This document shows, piece by piece, positions 32,708-41,796 of a stretch of 64,000 bases of DNA (position 1 is its first letter; the number at the start of each line of letters is the position of its first letter). Position numbers and translations under genes: made by a program. The stretch lies in contig CANNBP010000016.1 in assembly GCA_947502885.1 (NCBI GenBank), positions 1-64,000 of the forward strand. Direction: 5' to 3'. This DNA is from an uncultured Aquimarina sp. Lineage in GTDB: Bacteria > Bacteroidota > Bacteroidia > Flavobacteriales > Flavobacteriaceae. Below the pieces are notes generated by a model. That model was not told where the DNA came from and did no database searches. It saw nothing but the letters and a program-made list of their open reading frames with translations.

Positions 32708-33928
32708 TCAGTAGAATACTTTATTGTTGAATAAGAAGAAAGGATTGATGTTTATGTATAAAGTCTTGTTTTTGTGTCTTATTTCAGTTTTTAGATGTTT
32801 GTAGTACTTCTCAATTGTTTTGATGTTTTTAGACGCTATTTCGGCCAGCTTCTTTTGTGTTATTTTACCAAGCAATTTTTTATCCCAATTTTGTACAATA
32901 TCTTTTAATTCTTTTTCAGTTTGTTTACTCCTAATAGTTCCAGTAATTTTATTTACTATTCTCCTTTTTTCGGAATTGGTTAGTGTACATTTAGGGTTAA
33001 AAATAATTCTCCTAGGCGTGTTAAGTATAGGTTTAATATCCTCTATAGCAAGTGCTTTAGAGGCTATTTCGCTTACTTCTTTCTTGCCTAATGGTTCTAG
33101 ACAGCAAGAACTATTAATAGCTTCTATAAGCTTTATAAAACGTTTATTTGACAAATGAGGATTTAAAGCTCTCATTTGCCATGAGAAAGAAGATAGAATA
33201 CTGTTCCTTCTTCCTACTCCTATACTTTTAGGTATATATGCTGTGGCTATCCATGTTTTTTCATCTGGAAACACTAAATAATCCTTCCCTTTAAAGTCTA
33301 ATTCATTAATGTTATCATATCGTAATTCTGCTTTCTCCCCCAGTTCATTCCTAACCTTTCTTTCCCTCTCTCTAGATGCTATTGAAGTGGGGGTGTTATC
33401 AACATTATCTATTACAGTCCATGTAACGGAGTCTTCATTTGTATAGATGTCCTCATCCCAACTATGCACATTAAATTGAGTTGCCTTGGCTGCTTTGAGA
33501 TCTGCTTTAATATTAAGCTCATTTGAAATAGCATGATAAGTATCTTTTATGTTTTCTTTGTTTAATCCGTCAACTTTAACTAAAATGCCTCTTCCAGTTG
33601 CTGATAATGATTTCCAACTAGCAAATATCAAAGGGTGATTTTGATTTACTTCTAATGTGCCATCTACATCTAAATAAATGAATCCTGTTGCTTCCTTAAT
33701 ACTGTCATTAGACTTTCTTCTTTTGAAGGAAAAATTAAGAGTGAAACAAGGTAATTTTTCTTTTACACTATCATAATCCTCCTTAAGATCTGCTTGTTTG
33801 AGAGTTCTTGCTTGCTCAATAAGAATTCTCACTCTAATACTTGGGTTCTTTAATCGCTCTAAAAATTCATAAATATCTATCTCCTCAATAGGGATTGGAT
33901 TCTTTAAGTGGCTAAAACAACTAATCAT
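32708..33928 (-). CDS. BT4734/VirE-N-like mobile-element protein
   Basis: A protein of about 406 residues. The N-terminal domain (MISCFSHLKNPIPIEEIDI, LPCFTLNFSFKRRK, TGFIYLDVDG, SWKSLSATGRGILVKVDG) matches the BT4734/VirE-N group found beside integrases and thought to be primase-related. A PriCT-like helical part (VGRRNSILSSFSWQMRA) and a C-terminal winged-helix-like end follow. I prefer the Met at 33928 over one 48 bases upstream, because the conserved domain begins there; it overlaps the upstream HTH gene by 8 bases. It is probably needed for element replication or maintenance. Confidence 0.7.
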   Translation of the reverse strand: MISCFSHLKNPIPIEEIDIYEFLERLKNPSIRVRILIEQARTLKQADLKEDYDSVKEKLPCFTLNFSFKRRKSNDSIKEATGFIYLDVDGTLEVNQNHPLIFASWKSLSATGRGILVKVDGLNKENIKDTYHAISNELNIKADLKAAKATQFNVHSWDEDIYTNEDSVTWTVIDNVDNTPTSIASRERERKVRNELGEKAELRYDNINELDFKGKDYLVFPDEKTWIATAYIPKSIGVGRRNSILSSFSWQMRALNPHLSNKRFIKLIEAINSSCCLEPLGKKEVSEIASKALAIEDIKPILNTPRRIIFNPKCTLTNSEKRRIVNKITGTIRSKQTEKELKDIVQNWDKKLLGKITQKKLAEIASKNIKTIEKYYKHLKTEIRHKNKTLYININPFFLFNNKVFY

Positions 33929-34229
33929 TTTGCCCCCCTTTCTTTTCTGATTGATTAATAAATTCTTCCAACTCATTTTTTTTGAAAAGGATGTTCCTAC
34001 CAGACTTATAAGAGTTTAGTTTTTTCTCTTTACGTAGTCTCCAAAGCTTAGTTGTTGAACATTTAAGAAATTCACAAGCCTCTTTAACTGATAAGTACTT
34101 GTCTTCTTCTTTCTTTGTTTGTTGTTGAGGTTGTTTGACGAGTTTCTCAAACTCTTCTTTTACACCTTTTATAATCAGTTCTGAGAGCTCTGAAGGTGAA
34201 ATTCCTGAAAATAAAATCTGTTCTGTCAT
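33921..34229 (-). CDS. Excisionase-like helix-turn-helix protein
   Basis: A 102-residue protein. Residues 45-95 are a MerR-type winged helix of the excisionase (HTH_17) kind: YLSVKEACEFLKCSTTKLWRLRKEKKLNSYKSGRNILFKKNELEEFI. The N-terminal 40 residues form a charged helix. In Bacteroidota elements such proteins sit between integrase and primase-like genes and guide excision. It overlaps the downstream gene by ATGATTAG, so the two are translated together. Confidence 0.8.
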   Translation of the reverse strand: MTEQILFSGISPSELSELIIKGVKEEFEKLVKQPQQQTKKEEDKYLSVKEACEFLKCSTTKLWRLRKEKKLNSYKSGRNILFKKNELEEFINQSEKKGGQND

Positions 34230-34380
34230 AAATTATAATTTATTAATTTTTGACCAAAATACAATAGTGCTTTAGGGTGTTAAAGAAGGGGGAATTGTAT
34301 AATTAGCTACGTATTATAGAGCCTTAGAAATATTTTTTGTAAGGGGAGTCAAAAGGGAATAATTTCGACAAAAAGGGGAA

Positions 34381-35274
34381 TTAGTCAAATAGGAAATCAA
34401 ATATTGATATAGTATCTAACGGTCTAGTCTTGTATTTACTTTCTCTTCTTAATGTACCTAGATCAATATCATATCTTTTCTCAAAGAATTGAAACAGTTT
34501 AGTTCCATTCATATTACGTCTTATGATTGAATCATTTTGGGCTTCAAGTATTCTAACTAAATCGACTAGCTTGGTTTTGTCTTTAATCCAGTTTAAATTG
34601 CCAGCTATATCTTTCAAGTAACCTGTATCAATAAGTTTTTGTTCAATCTCTTTAAATTTATGTAAGTCATCGTTATAAATATATTTAGAGACTGGATTTA
34701 CTTCAATGCCCTGAGATGCTGGTAATTCTATAGACATAGGAAAATAGTCATTATATGTTTCCTTTAAGTATCTAAGAGTGCTGTGATAGCTGTTTAAGTA
34801 GATGTTCTTTACCAACCCTTGAACTCTGTTTAATGCAATTGCTTCAAAGAATTCAATGGACTTTATAATAGATTTTACATAACGATCAATCCAATGTTTT
34901 ATCTGTAATTCCGTAGACAAGTTAAGTAATCTCTGCTCAAGGGTAGTTTTAAAATGTATCTCCGATTTTGTGACAATTGCTTTGATATCCAATTCGAATT
35001 TATCAAAGTCAAGTATATCTTCTAGCTTACCAAAATCAAATTCCTTAATATCAGTTTTACTATTGAAATTTTCTGGGGTTCTTGGATGTATCTCACATTC
35101 TTCACCATCTATACCTTCTATATGATAGAACTTCCAGCATTTAATAATTTCATGTCCAGTTAGAGGAACAGGGTTGTGAAAGGTTAGATCTTCCAAGGGG
35201 TCAATCATGAATGCATGGTTGATCTCTTCTATTGAGTTTTTTAAGTAGTTGTCTTCTATTAGTCCTTTACCCAT
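34381..35274 (-). CDS. Mobile-element protein of unknown function
   Basis: A 297-residue, mostly helical soluble protein lying 6 bases after the integrase gene and so in the same operon. The central region (LNLSTELQIKHWIDRYVKSIIKSIEFFEA) and the C-terminal LNWIKDKTKLVDLVRILEAQ with FFEKRYDIDLGTLRRE resemble, weakly, RteC-like regulators of element excision in Bacteroidota. I am not sure of that assignment. Position argues for a role in transfer, excision or its control. Confidence 0.55.
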   Translation of the reverse strand: MGKGLIEDNYLKNSIEEINHAFMIDPLEDLTFHNPVPLTGHEIIKCWKFYHIEGIDGEECEIHPRTPENFNSKTDIKEFDFGKLEDILDFDKFELDIKAIVTKSEIHFKTTLEQRLLNLSTELQIKHWIDRYVKSIIKSIEFFEAIALNRVQGLVKNIYLNSYHSTLRYLKETYNDYFPMSIELPASQGIEVNPVSKYIYNDDLHKFKEIEQKLIDTGYLKDIAGNLNWIKDKTKLVDLVRILEAQNDSIIRRNMNGTKLFQFFEKRYDIDLGTLRRESKYKTRPLDTISIFDFLFD

Positions 35275-35280
35275 TAATTT

Positions 35281-36582
35281 TTAAGATACTATTTTTAAAT
35301 TAGTATTAGCTTCTTCTGTTTCCCAGTGTTCACGAACCATCTCTACATATTCATCCTGTGAGATTTTTACATAGTCCATCAATTGTTTTTCAGAACTATG
35401 AGTTGTTATTGCCATAATTGCTCTGTTAGGGAGTTTTCCATAGTGGTTGGTAACAAAAGACCTTCTGCAAATATGACTGCTTACAAGCTCAAATTTAGGA
35501 TATATCCCTCTAACATTTCTATTAGTTACTTTATCTCTTTTATCTCCTATTGTTTTTTGAGTTATTCCTGCTAGATAGGCAATTTGCTTTATCTCTTTGT
35601 TAAATAAGTTTTCTAGAGCTTCTGGACTTAGGCTAAAACTGGGTAACTGACCATTCCTTTTGTTTAGTATAGTTTTTACTTGTGGATGAATAGGAATTTT
35701 AACTGGAGCTAAAGTTTTCTTTGTTCGACCTATTAAGATGTCATCACCTTCTATTTTAAGTCTACTCTTCTCCTTAAAATCACTTATTCGTAATCCAGTC
35801 CATAGACCAATAATGAATAGGTCTCTTATTTTATCTAGCCTATCATCTTTAATTTCTAAGCTAAAAATTCTTTGGATTTCAGCATTAGTTAAATATGGAT
35901 CAAGAGGTTTGCTTCTTCTAAACGTAAACTTTCTGCTTTTGTACTCTGGATTTATTCTATGTCCTGATGCTTCTACCTCTCTGCAAAATGTTTTTATCTG
36001 GCTAATGTATTTCTCGATAGTACTGTTCCCGTATGCTTCATCTACAAGATGTGAAACAAACTTCCCGTGAAACTCTAGGTTGATATCAGAGTGTTTTAAT
36101 ATAACTTTATGGTTGTCTTCATAATCCTTTAATCTTTGAACAGTTGTATTATACTTTCTAATTGTACGACTACTTATTTTCTTCCCAGTTGCCATGTTAA
36201 CTCTATTAGAAGATTCTTCTATCCACTTTCTTACGAAGGGAACAAAGTACGTTTCATAGTCAGCACCATCTTTAGGTCTATTGTTGTATTTGTCAATTAT
36301 GCTGGTTAGCCATTGATTTGTTATTAACTCACCATCTGTATAAGACTTATTGTATTCTGAGATGATATGGGCTTTTAATCTTTCGGTGTGTTCAATTATA
36401 TCAGCTTTGTTTGGTATGTCTTCTGCTATGGCTTTAAACCTTTGAAGTCTGTTATTCCAGTTGTTAGGGTTGAGTAATAAGCCTGTTTTGGCAGTTATAT
36501 CAAATTGTTTACTGTGATAAAACCTAATGTATAGGTGAGAGGGTGTCTTGTTTCCTTTTACAATGTACTTAATAGATGCCAT
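35281..36582 (-). CDS. Tyrosine-type site-specific integrase
   Basis: A 433-residue phage-integrase-family recombinase of the Bacteroidota element type. The N-terminal arm-binding and SAM-like core-binding parts (residues 1-225) are followed by the catalytic domain with Arg265 (GLWTGLRISDF), the HxxR box His370-Arg373 (HICRRSF), His395 (TTHSS) and the nucleophile Tyr404 (LMDYVK). All key residues are present, so the enzyme should be active. It starts about 30 bases from a CCCGAA direct repeat and about 190 bases from CCGCTACTAAG, which are the right-end repeats of the island. Confidence 0.92.
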   Translation of the reverse strand: MASIKYIVKGNKTPSHLYIRFYHSKQFDITAKTGLLLNPNNWNNRLQRFKAIAEDIPNKADIIEHTERLKAHIISEYNKSYTDGELITNQWLTSIIDKYNNRPKDGADYETYFVPFVRKWIEESSNRVNMATGKKISSRTIRKYNTTVQRLKDYEDNHKVILKHSDINLEFHGKFVSHLVDEAYGNSTIEKYISQIKTFCREVEASGHRINPEYKSRKFTFRRSKPLDPYLTNAEIQRIFSLEIKDDRLDKIRDLFIIGLWTGLRISDFKEKSRLKIEGDDILIGRTKKTLAPVKIPIHPQVKTILNKRNGQLPSFSLSPEALENLFNKEIKQIAYLAGITQKTIGDKRDKVTNRNVRGIYPKFELVSSHICRRSFVTNHYGKLPNRAIMAITTHSSEKQLMDYVKISQDEYVEMVREHWETEEANTNLKIVS

Positions 36583-37128
36583 GGCTTATTCGTTTCTGTT
36601 GGTAAAGATATATTTCTTCCCGAAATATTCCCGAAAAAATCAATATTAATTAAGAATTAATGAAATTTCAGGTAATGTGTTATATAGATAAAGTTATATG
36701 AATAAAGGGTTTTTGAGCTTGGTTAATGAGTTGTGAAATCTTCTGAAATGTTGTATTAGAGTCCTGTTTCCGCTACTAAGAAAAGAGCTTTGCAGAAATG
36801 TGAAGCTTTTTTTATTGCATAGTATTGATACTATACAGGACGAGAAGTTTATCCTGAGCGAAGCACGAATCGGGAGTCTTGTTCCTAATAATAAGCTATT
36901 ATTTTCAAGATTTTATTTTGGTTCGTGAGAACGTTTTTTTGAGCCATTTTGAGTTGAAATATCAGTGAAGTACCTATTTTTATAAAATTGTTTGTCGAAA
37001 ATGCACATCTCTGAGATAACTTTGTTTTAGAATATTGTATAATTTTTTGTCATCAATATAAAATCTCATGTGAGACTTTGTAACAATACAGGTTTAAATA
37101 ATTACTTTTTCTTTCTAGAGAATTCATT
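36583..37128. other. Intergenic: right end of the mobile island
   Basis: This holds the right copies of the three direct repeats (36613-36637, 36770-36780, 36815-36828). GAGTCCTGTTTCCGCTACTA at 36761-36780 resembles the 3' end of a tRNA, but no full tRNA is present. A hairpin with T-run (36781-36813) follows. A TCCTGAGCGAAGCACGAATC word near 36855 is typical of short dispersed intergenic repeats. No gene is supported. Confidence 0.55.
36781..36813 (+). terminator. Terminator beside the right-end repeat
   Basis: AAAAGAGCTTTGCA pairs imperfectly with TGTGAAGCTTTTTTT just after CCGCTACTAAG. The same order, short repeat then terminator, is seen at the left end and at repeat copy A. Confidence 0.55.
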
Positions 37129-38799
37129 TTATAAATGATGTATTTTATCAATGTTAAACCCTTTTACTTCGTGATCATCTAATAAAATTAAAGTCTTTTG
37201 CTTCTGCATGTTTTTTAGTAATTGTATTAGTAATCTCTGTGTTTTATTGTTGAGTTCTTTTAAAGGTTCTTCTATGATCAAAATTGGTTTTTGAGTAAGG
37301 AGTGCTCTGCAATACATCAAAATTTTTTGTTGCCCAGTAGTTAGGTTACAGCCCATGTCTCCTATTTTACTGTCTAACTCTAAACGATTTTGCTTGTCTT
37401 CATGCTGTTGTAGTTTCTCTAGTAAAAGCTCTGCTTTTATTTTATTACTTTCTTTACGATTATAGGCAATAGCTTCATAAACATCTCTTCCATAGAGAGG
37501 GAAATCCTTAGAAACTATAGAAATATTTTTTCTAATCGTTTTTTCGGATAATTCACTACATTTTAGGTTACCGTAAGAGATTTGCCCATTGGTTGGAGAT
37601 ATCAATTTAAGTAATAATCTTATAAATGTAGATTTTCCTGATCCTGATTTTCCTTGAAATAGGGTAGTACTTTGTGGAATTATGGACAATTCAAAATCTT
37701 TGAAAACAGATTTCTGGGTATTGGTATATTCAAAACTAACATCTTTAAAAACAATTTCAGCTGTATTTAATGATATTTGTTCAAAAGGCAGTTCATTCTC
37801 TTTTGGTAAATTAAAAATGTCTATCAATTTTGTAAATGAAATATCTCCAAGTTTCCATATGATACTTACTCTTAGACTACGTCTGAGTACTGGTAGTATA
37901 GAAATGATTAATAAGATCAAAACGAGTAAAGAAGAACCATTTAACTTATCAGAACCTTGTGTAGATGAGAATACATAAAACATAATAATTCCTAGCATGC
38001 TATAAGTAATAGCTGGAATAATTGCCTGAAGTAAAGCAACTATTTTGGCATACCGTTTTCCTATGTCATAGAGTTCTTTAGATCGTTTTTGGTATCGTTT
38101 TTCTTCGGGGTAGTATTTGTTAAATGCTTTTAGTGATATAATACCTCGTAAGCGAGTATTCACAAAACTTAGCATCCCAGAACGTTTATTACGTCTCTCT
38201 AATGAAGCTTTATATAAGGCCTTATTAATAAGCCATAACAAAGCTGAAGAAGTAAGAATACAGGAAGCAATAATAATACCTAAATACATGTCAAAATACC
38301 CAATTGCTACAACTACAATGATTAACAATATTATATCCTGAGCAAAACGTATTAATCCATTTTTTATATAGTTTTGAATACTCTTTAAATCACCACTATA
38401 GCGTAATAGATATTTACCAATGCCTTTATTATCATACACACTCATAGCAATCTGTAATTGATTTGAAAAAAGTTGCTCACGTAATAGTTTACTAAAGCGT
38501 TCTCCCACCAAAGCAATACTATAACGATTTAAGTATTCGAATAATAATCGTAGTAAAACTAAGAAGAAAAAAAATAGTAAAAAAGAACCAAAGTCTGGAG
38601 CATCCATAAATGGAACAAACTTAAGAGCGGCTAATCTGTGTGAAGAAAAACCAAAACTCAACTCATAAAATTTACCAATACTTATTGGTATCATGATAGT
38701 TAATATATTATAACATAATCCTGTAAGCAAAGCTAGAATAACCAGAATTATATTTTTATGAGTAAATCCACCAACTATGATCCATTTATTGTTTAGCAT
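37129..38799 (-). CDS. ABC exporter (fused membrane and ATPase domains)
   Basis: A 556-residue half-transporter. Six membrane segments occupy residues 15-310. The ATPase domain has Walker A FQGKSGSGKSTFIRLL (about 370-385), Walker B PILIIEEPL and an LLDDHE H-loop. The signature reads LTTGQQK, where LSGGQ is usual, and the D-loop is also altered (KELN). No C39 peptidase domain precedes it, so it could export a peptide only with separate processing, or another substrate. It lies downstream of the HTTM-DCC operon after a terminator and is the last gene of this region on the minus strand. Confidence 0.82.
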   Translation of the reverse strand: MLNNKWIIVGGFTHKNIILVILALLTGLCYNILTIMIPISIGKFYELSFGFSSHRLAALKFVPFMDAPDFGSFLLFFFFLVLLRLLFEYLNRYSIALVGERFSKLLREQLFSNQLQIAMSVYDNKGIGKYLLRYSGDLKSIQNYIKNGLIRFAQDIILLIIVVVAIGYFDMYLGIIIASCILTSSALLWLINKALYKASLERRNKRSGMLSFVNTRLRGIISLKAFNKYYPEEKRYQKRSKELYDIGKRYAKIVALLQAIIPAITYSMLGIIMFYVFSSTQGSDKLNGSSLLVLILLIISILPVLRRSLRVSIIWKLGDISFTKLIDIFNLPKENELPFEQISLNTAEIVFKDVSFEYTNTQKSVFKDFELSIIPQSTTLFQGKSGSGKSTFIRLLLKLISPTNGQISYGNLKCSELSEKTIRKNISIVSKDFPLYGRDVYEAIAYNRKESNKIKAELLLEKLQQHEDKQNRLELDSKIGDMGCNLTTGQQKILMYCRALLTQKPILIIEEPLKELNNKTQRLLIQLLKNMQKQKTLILLDDHEVKGFNIDKIHHL

Positions 38800-38844
38800 A
38801 CAGTTTTTTTAATCAGGTTATTAATAAAATAGTGACGAAATAAG

Positions 38845-38888
38845 GTTAAAACCCCAAAAGAACTTTTGAATCTCTTTTAGGGTTACCT
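38845..38888 (-). terminator. Terminator of the DUF2490-HTTM operon
   Basis: On the minus strand GGTAACCCTAAAAGAG pairs imperfectly with TCTTTTGGGGTTTTAACC, 20 to 65 bases after the HTTM-DCC stop. It separates that operon from the ABC exporter gene, which starts at 38799. Confidence 0.6.
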
Positions 38889-38908
38889 TTCTCTTTCATT
38901 TTGCTACT

Positions 38909-40243
38909 TTATAGATCTAAAAATCTAAATTTTTGTTCGGGACTTAGCAATTCACATTGTTGTTGTTTGCCAAACCATCTATATCTATTGATAGCTACAA
39001 AATCATATGCAAGATTTCTAAGAACAGTAGGAACTATTAATAATACAGAGATGATACTCCAAGGATAGTTTAAATTTCTACAGATACGTAAAACCGCATC
39101 ACTCTTCTGATATAAAGTATCATTTTCTATAAATACGATGGATGACAGCTTTTGAGAAGTGTTGTTTCTATGTAATAATTTTTCTGCAATTTCAGATTGC
39201 AAAGAAGCAAAGTGATACAGCTGATTTTTTTCGTTCTTCAGTATAAATCGAACCCATCCATTACAGAGGTTACATATTCCATCAAATAAAATTATTGGTC
39301 TAGATGTTGTATCCATATTGTCCATATTAGAAGAGATCTCTAAGTTTTGTTTTTTAGATGGTTTCCATAATTTTTCGGGCTCAAAGAAGGACAGAAATAT
39401 CAATCCGGTCATTTGATAACGGAAACTTATTCCCATTATAAAAAATATACCCCAGTGCATCATCCAGGTAAGTGCAGCCCAAACTACTCCCCATCTTCTT
39501 TTTATTAGTGCCAGTGGTGATCCCAGCTCTAAAACAAAGGTCATAATACCCATTCCTAGAAATAACCAGGTATGCTCAAATAAAAAGTCGAATAGAGGTG
39601 CAGCTTCCGAGCCCAACATTTCTTTACGTATTGCATCCACTGCTACTTGAGAACGCATGGCACTTCCGTTAGCCCATTCCCAGGCAAGATCTCCTGTAAG
39701 TTTAGCTATTCCTGCTAATAAATAAGAACCAACAGTTACTACACAAATTAACTGTATCGGCCAGCCATATTGCCAATGGGGTTTCGGTGTTTTATACTTT
39801 TTTTTCTTTCTTTTCCAAGCATCCCAAGACCAAGCATCAGCAGATGCTACCAATCCAATAATAATTACGTGTATAATGAGCGCGTTTCGGTTATGATAAA
39901 TCATAGACCAACTATTACGATAGGTAAAATACAATAGGACAAGGAGTCCAAATATTGGTCCTGTAACTCTAAATTTCCATCCTATGATATATAATATGTT
40001 AGCAACAATGATTCCGGTACTAATCCACCAAAATACTTCTGATGGTAATGGTTTATCCATCCAGCTCAATATTCCAACAGGATTAAAAGCTTCAGTGTTT
40101 GCTGTCATTTTTTGGAGCATATCAAATCTGGAAAGTAAATACCATAAGCTAAAACACCCTGTTGCTATTCGTAAAAGTGCTATGCGTTGTGGTGGAACCT
40201 TAATAAACCAGTGATCTCTTATCGTTTTTAAAAAATTCTTCAT
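38909..40243 (-). CDS. HTTM (gamma-carboxylase-like) membrane domain fused to DCC domain
   Basis: A 444-residue membrane protein. Residues 1-300 are an HTTM domain, the membrane part of vitamin-K-dependent gamma-carboxylase relatives, with about six to eight membrane segments and IALLRIATGCFSLWYLL. Residues 315-440 are a DCC (DUF393) thiol-disulfide oxidoreductase-like domain with ILFDGICNLCNGWVRFIL, the family's DGxCxLC motif intact. HTTM proteins are often found with small partner proteins; here the 152-residue gene upstream overlaps by one base. Carboxylase activity is not established for most bacterial members; redox function of the DCC part is plausible. Confidence 0.8.
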   Translation of the reverse strand: MKNFLKTIRDHWFIKVPPQRIALLRIATGCFSLWYLLSRFDMLQKMTANTEAFNPVGILSWMDKPLPSEVFWWISTGIIVANILYIIGWKFRVTGPIFGLLVLLYFTYRNSWSMIYHNRNALIIHVIIIGLVASADAWSWDAWKRKKKKYKTPKPHWQYGWPIQLICVVTVGSYLLAGIAKLTGDLAWEWANGSAMRSQVAVDAIRKEMLGSEAAPLFDFLFEHTWLFLGMGIMTFVLELGSPLALIKRRWGVVWAALTWMMHWGIFFIMGISFRYQMTGLIFLSFFEPEKLWKPSKKQNLEISSNMDNMDTTSRPIILFDGICNLCNGWVRFILKNEKNQLYHFASLQSEIAEKLLHRNNTSQKLSSIVFIENDTLYQKSDAVLRICRNLNYPWSIISVLLIVPTVLRNLAYDFVAINRYRWFGKQQQCELLSPEQKFRFLDL

Positions 40244-40701
40244 TACCGTTTAATTTTATAGTGAGCCACTTTACGTTCGTGAACTGGAAGCGTATCCTGT
40301 TTTAGAAAATATTTTTCTAAATGATAATATCCTTTTACCAATTCAATTTTTATCAATTTATCATAGGGGTGTTCTTTTCTTTTTATAATACGTTCTGCCA
40401 CTTTTTTTGTATATAGATCAGCATTAGAGGATTTAGCAGCTTTTTTAATCTGTCTGCGTACTTGATTAAAACCTCCAGTACCTGCAATTTTGTAAGAAAT
40501 CTTGTGTCGATTTTGATCTGCATCATATCCTACAAAATAGTATAAGCCGTAGGTTGCCTTTCTTTTTTTGGAAAACATGGGATAGTAGGATAGAGGGAAG
40601 TTATCCTTTGGTTTACTAGCCCAGTTTTCCAGTAAAGGGGATAATATTAATATGATGATAAATACACTTATAAATATGGCTTGCTGTTGTGAGTATTGCA
40701 T
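40243..40701 (-). CDS. Small membrane-anchored partner of the HTTM protein
   Basis: A 152-residue protein with one N-terminal membrane segment (AIFISVFIIILILSPLL, residues 8-24) and a basic extracytoplasmic domain (SYYPMFSKKRKATYGLYYFVGYD). Its last base overlaps the first base of the HTTM-DCC gene, which implies translational coupling and probably a complex. The pairing of an HTTM protein with a small single-pass partner recurs in bacteria, as far as I recall. Function unknown. Confidence 0.65.
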   Translation of the reverse strand: MQYSQQQAIFISVFIIILILSPLLENWASKPKDNFPLSYYPMFSKKRKATYGLYYFVGYDADQNRHKISYKIAGTGGFNQVRRQIKKAAKSSNADLYTKKVAERIIKRKEHPYDKLIKIELVKGYYHLEKYFLKQDTLPVHERKVAHYKIKR

Positions 40702-40723
40702 AATAAAAATTTATTGAGGTATG

Positions 40724-41767
40724 TTAAACAGCAACATTGATCTTACTCGAGAGTAAAGGGGTTAGTTGATTTGAATTTAATAACTTACTTAGTGTAAGTA
40801 TAGGAATATGGCATTGTTTTTCTACTTCTGCTATCAATAATGGGCTACCTGTAAATAAACCTCCAAGGGCAAATAAACGATTGTTAAAAATTGGGGATAA
40901 AAGTTGTATACCGGTATTAACAGATAAACTATCACTACACGATAAGATTACATGATCAATAGTTTCAGTAAATAAAGTATGCTCTATAAGCATATTTGTT
41001 TCCTTTTGATATAGTCCGTCTGCTACTTCTATTACTACATAATCAGGATTAGTTTTAGCCATATCTGATAATAAACCTTCATAAAGGTCCATTATGGTAT
41101 CAAGAGAACATAAATAAGTGGAAGGGAAACCAAAGTCAGAAAAATCACTTACAACATCAGCACCACAATCATAGGCAAGCATTCGGTCTTTATTAAAAAC
41201 AGTACCCGTAAGTTTGATATATGCCACAGTATATCCTGAAGATTTCAATCCTCGACAAAGGTAGGCTGCAGTAGTGGTTTTACCACTATCCATACTTGAT
41301 CCAATCGACAAAATGGTTTTAAAATTCCTGACTTTTTGTGCGTCAAATTTTATAGGTTTTCTGTGATGATAGATTGTGTTAATTACTTTACCATCTTCAT
41401 TAGTGGCAAATCCAACTAATTTAAGCTTGGTTGGTCCTTTAAGTTCTAATTTATGATACATAGACACTACAATACCAGCAACACCACCTTTACCTATTAG
41501 ATCATACTCCATTTGATAATTTTCAGGAATATATCCTTCGAATTGATTACTTGCATATCGGTTTCCAAAGGTTAACATAATTTTATCTCCTTCAAAGATA
41601 TAACAGTTTCTTCCCTGGTAGTCCTGAATTGCATTTAGGGATCCTATGCTTACAACTTCAAAAATAGCTACATCTCCAGCGATGGGTTGATAATTCTTAG
41701 TAATGGTCTTGTCAACCTTGTAGCTGATTACATTCTTACAGATATTAGATTTTTTAATAGTTTTCAT
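40724..41767 (-). CDS. P-loop enzyme related to DUF1611
   Basis: A 347-residue protein. The N-terminal 145 residues are strand-rich and not recognised. The rest is a P-loop NTPase with Walker A LSIGSSMDSGKTTTAAYLCRGL (starting near residue 160; MobB/DUF1611-like), DCGADVVSDFSDFG, and VVIEVADGLYQKET. It belongs to the same broad family as the DUF1611 gene at 19584, but has a different N-terminus. It sits second in the DUF2490 operon, 29 bases after the first gene. It may modify or ligate a small substrate; nothing shows which. Confidence 0.65.
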   Translation of the reverse strand: MKTIKKSNICKNVISYKVDKTITKNYQPIAGDVAIFEVVSIGSLNAIQDYQGRNCYIFEGDKIMLTFGNRYASNQFEGYIPENYQMEYDLIGKGGVAGIVVSMYHKLELKGPTKLKLVGFATNEDGKVINTIYHHRKPIKFDAQKVRNFKTILSIGSSMDSGKTTTAAYLCRGLKSSGYTVAYIKLTGTVFNKDRMLAYDCGADVVSDFSDFGFPSTYLCSLDTIMDLYEGLLSDMAKTNPDYVVIEVADGLYQKETNMLIEHTLFTETIDHVILSCSDSLSVNTGIQLLSPIFNNRLFALGGLFTGSPLLIAEVEKQCHIPILTLSKLLNSNQLTPLLSSKINVAV

Positions 41768-41796
41768 AGTATTATATATATTGGTTAAAATTAAAA

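Larger units (their letters stand above)
21719..36828. mobile_element. Integrative defence island with tyrosine integrase
   Basis: About 15 kb bounded by short direct repeats: CCGCTACTAAG at 21719-21729 and 36770-36780, a 25-base block with two CCCGAA words at 21769-21793 and 36613-36637 (23/25 identical), and TATTGCATAGTATT at 21834-21847 and 36815-36828. The integrase lies at the right end reading inwards, with an excisionase-like gene and a primase-like gene next to it. The cargo is an XRE regulator, a type I restriction-modification system and a Septu-like pair. Which repeat is the true att core is uncertain; the CCCGAA block may be an integrase arm site. The extent is therefore approximate at both ends. 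Confidence 0.65.

Noticed and set aside
36757..36785. tRNA gene at the right end of the island
   Set aside because: Only a 3'-tail-like sequence is visible; no matching 5' half or cloverleaf can be found to the left or right.
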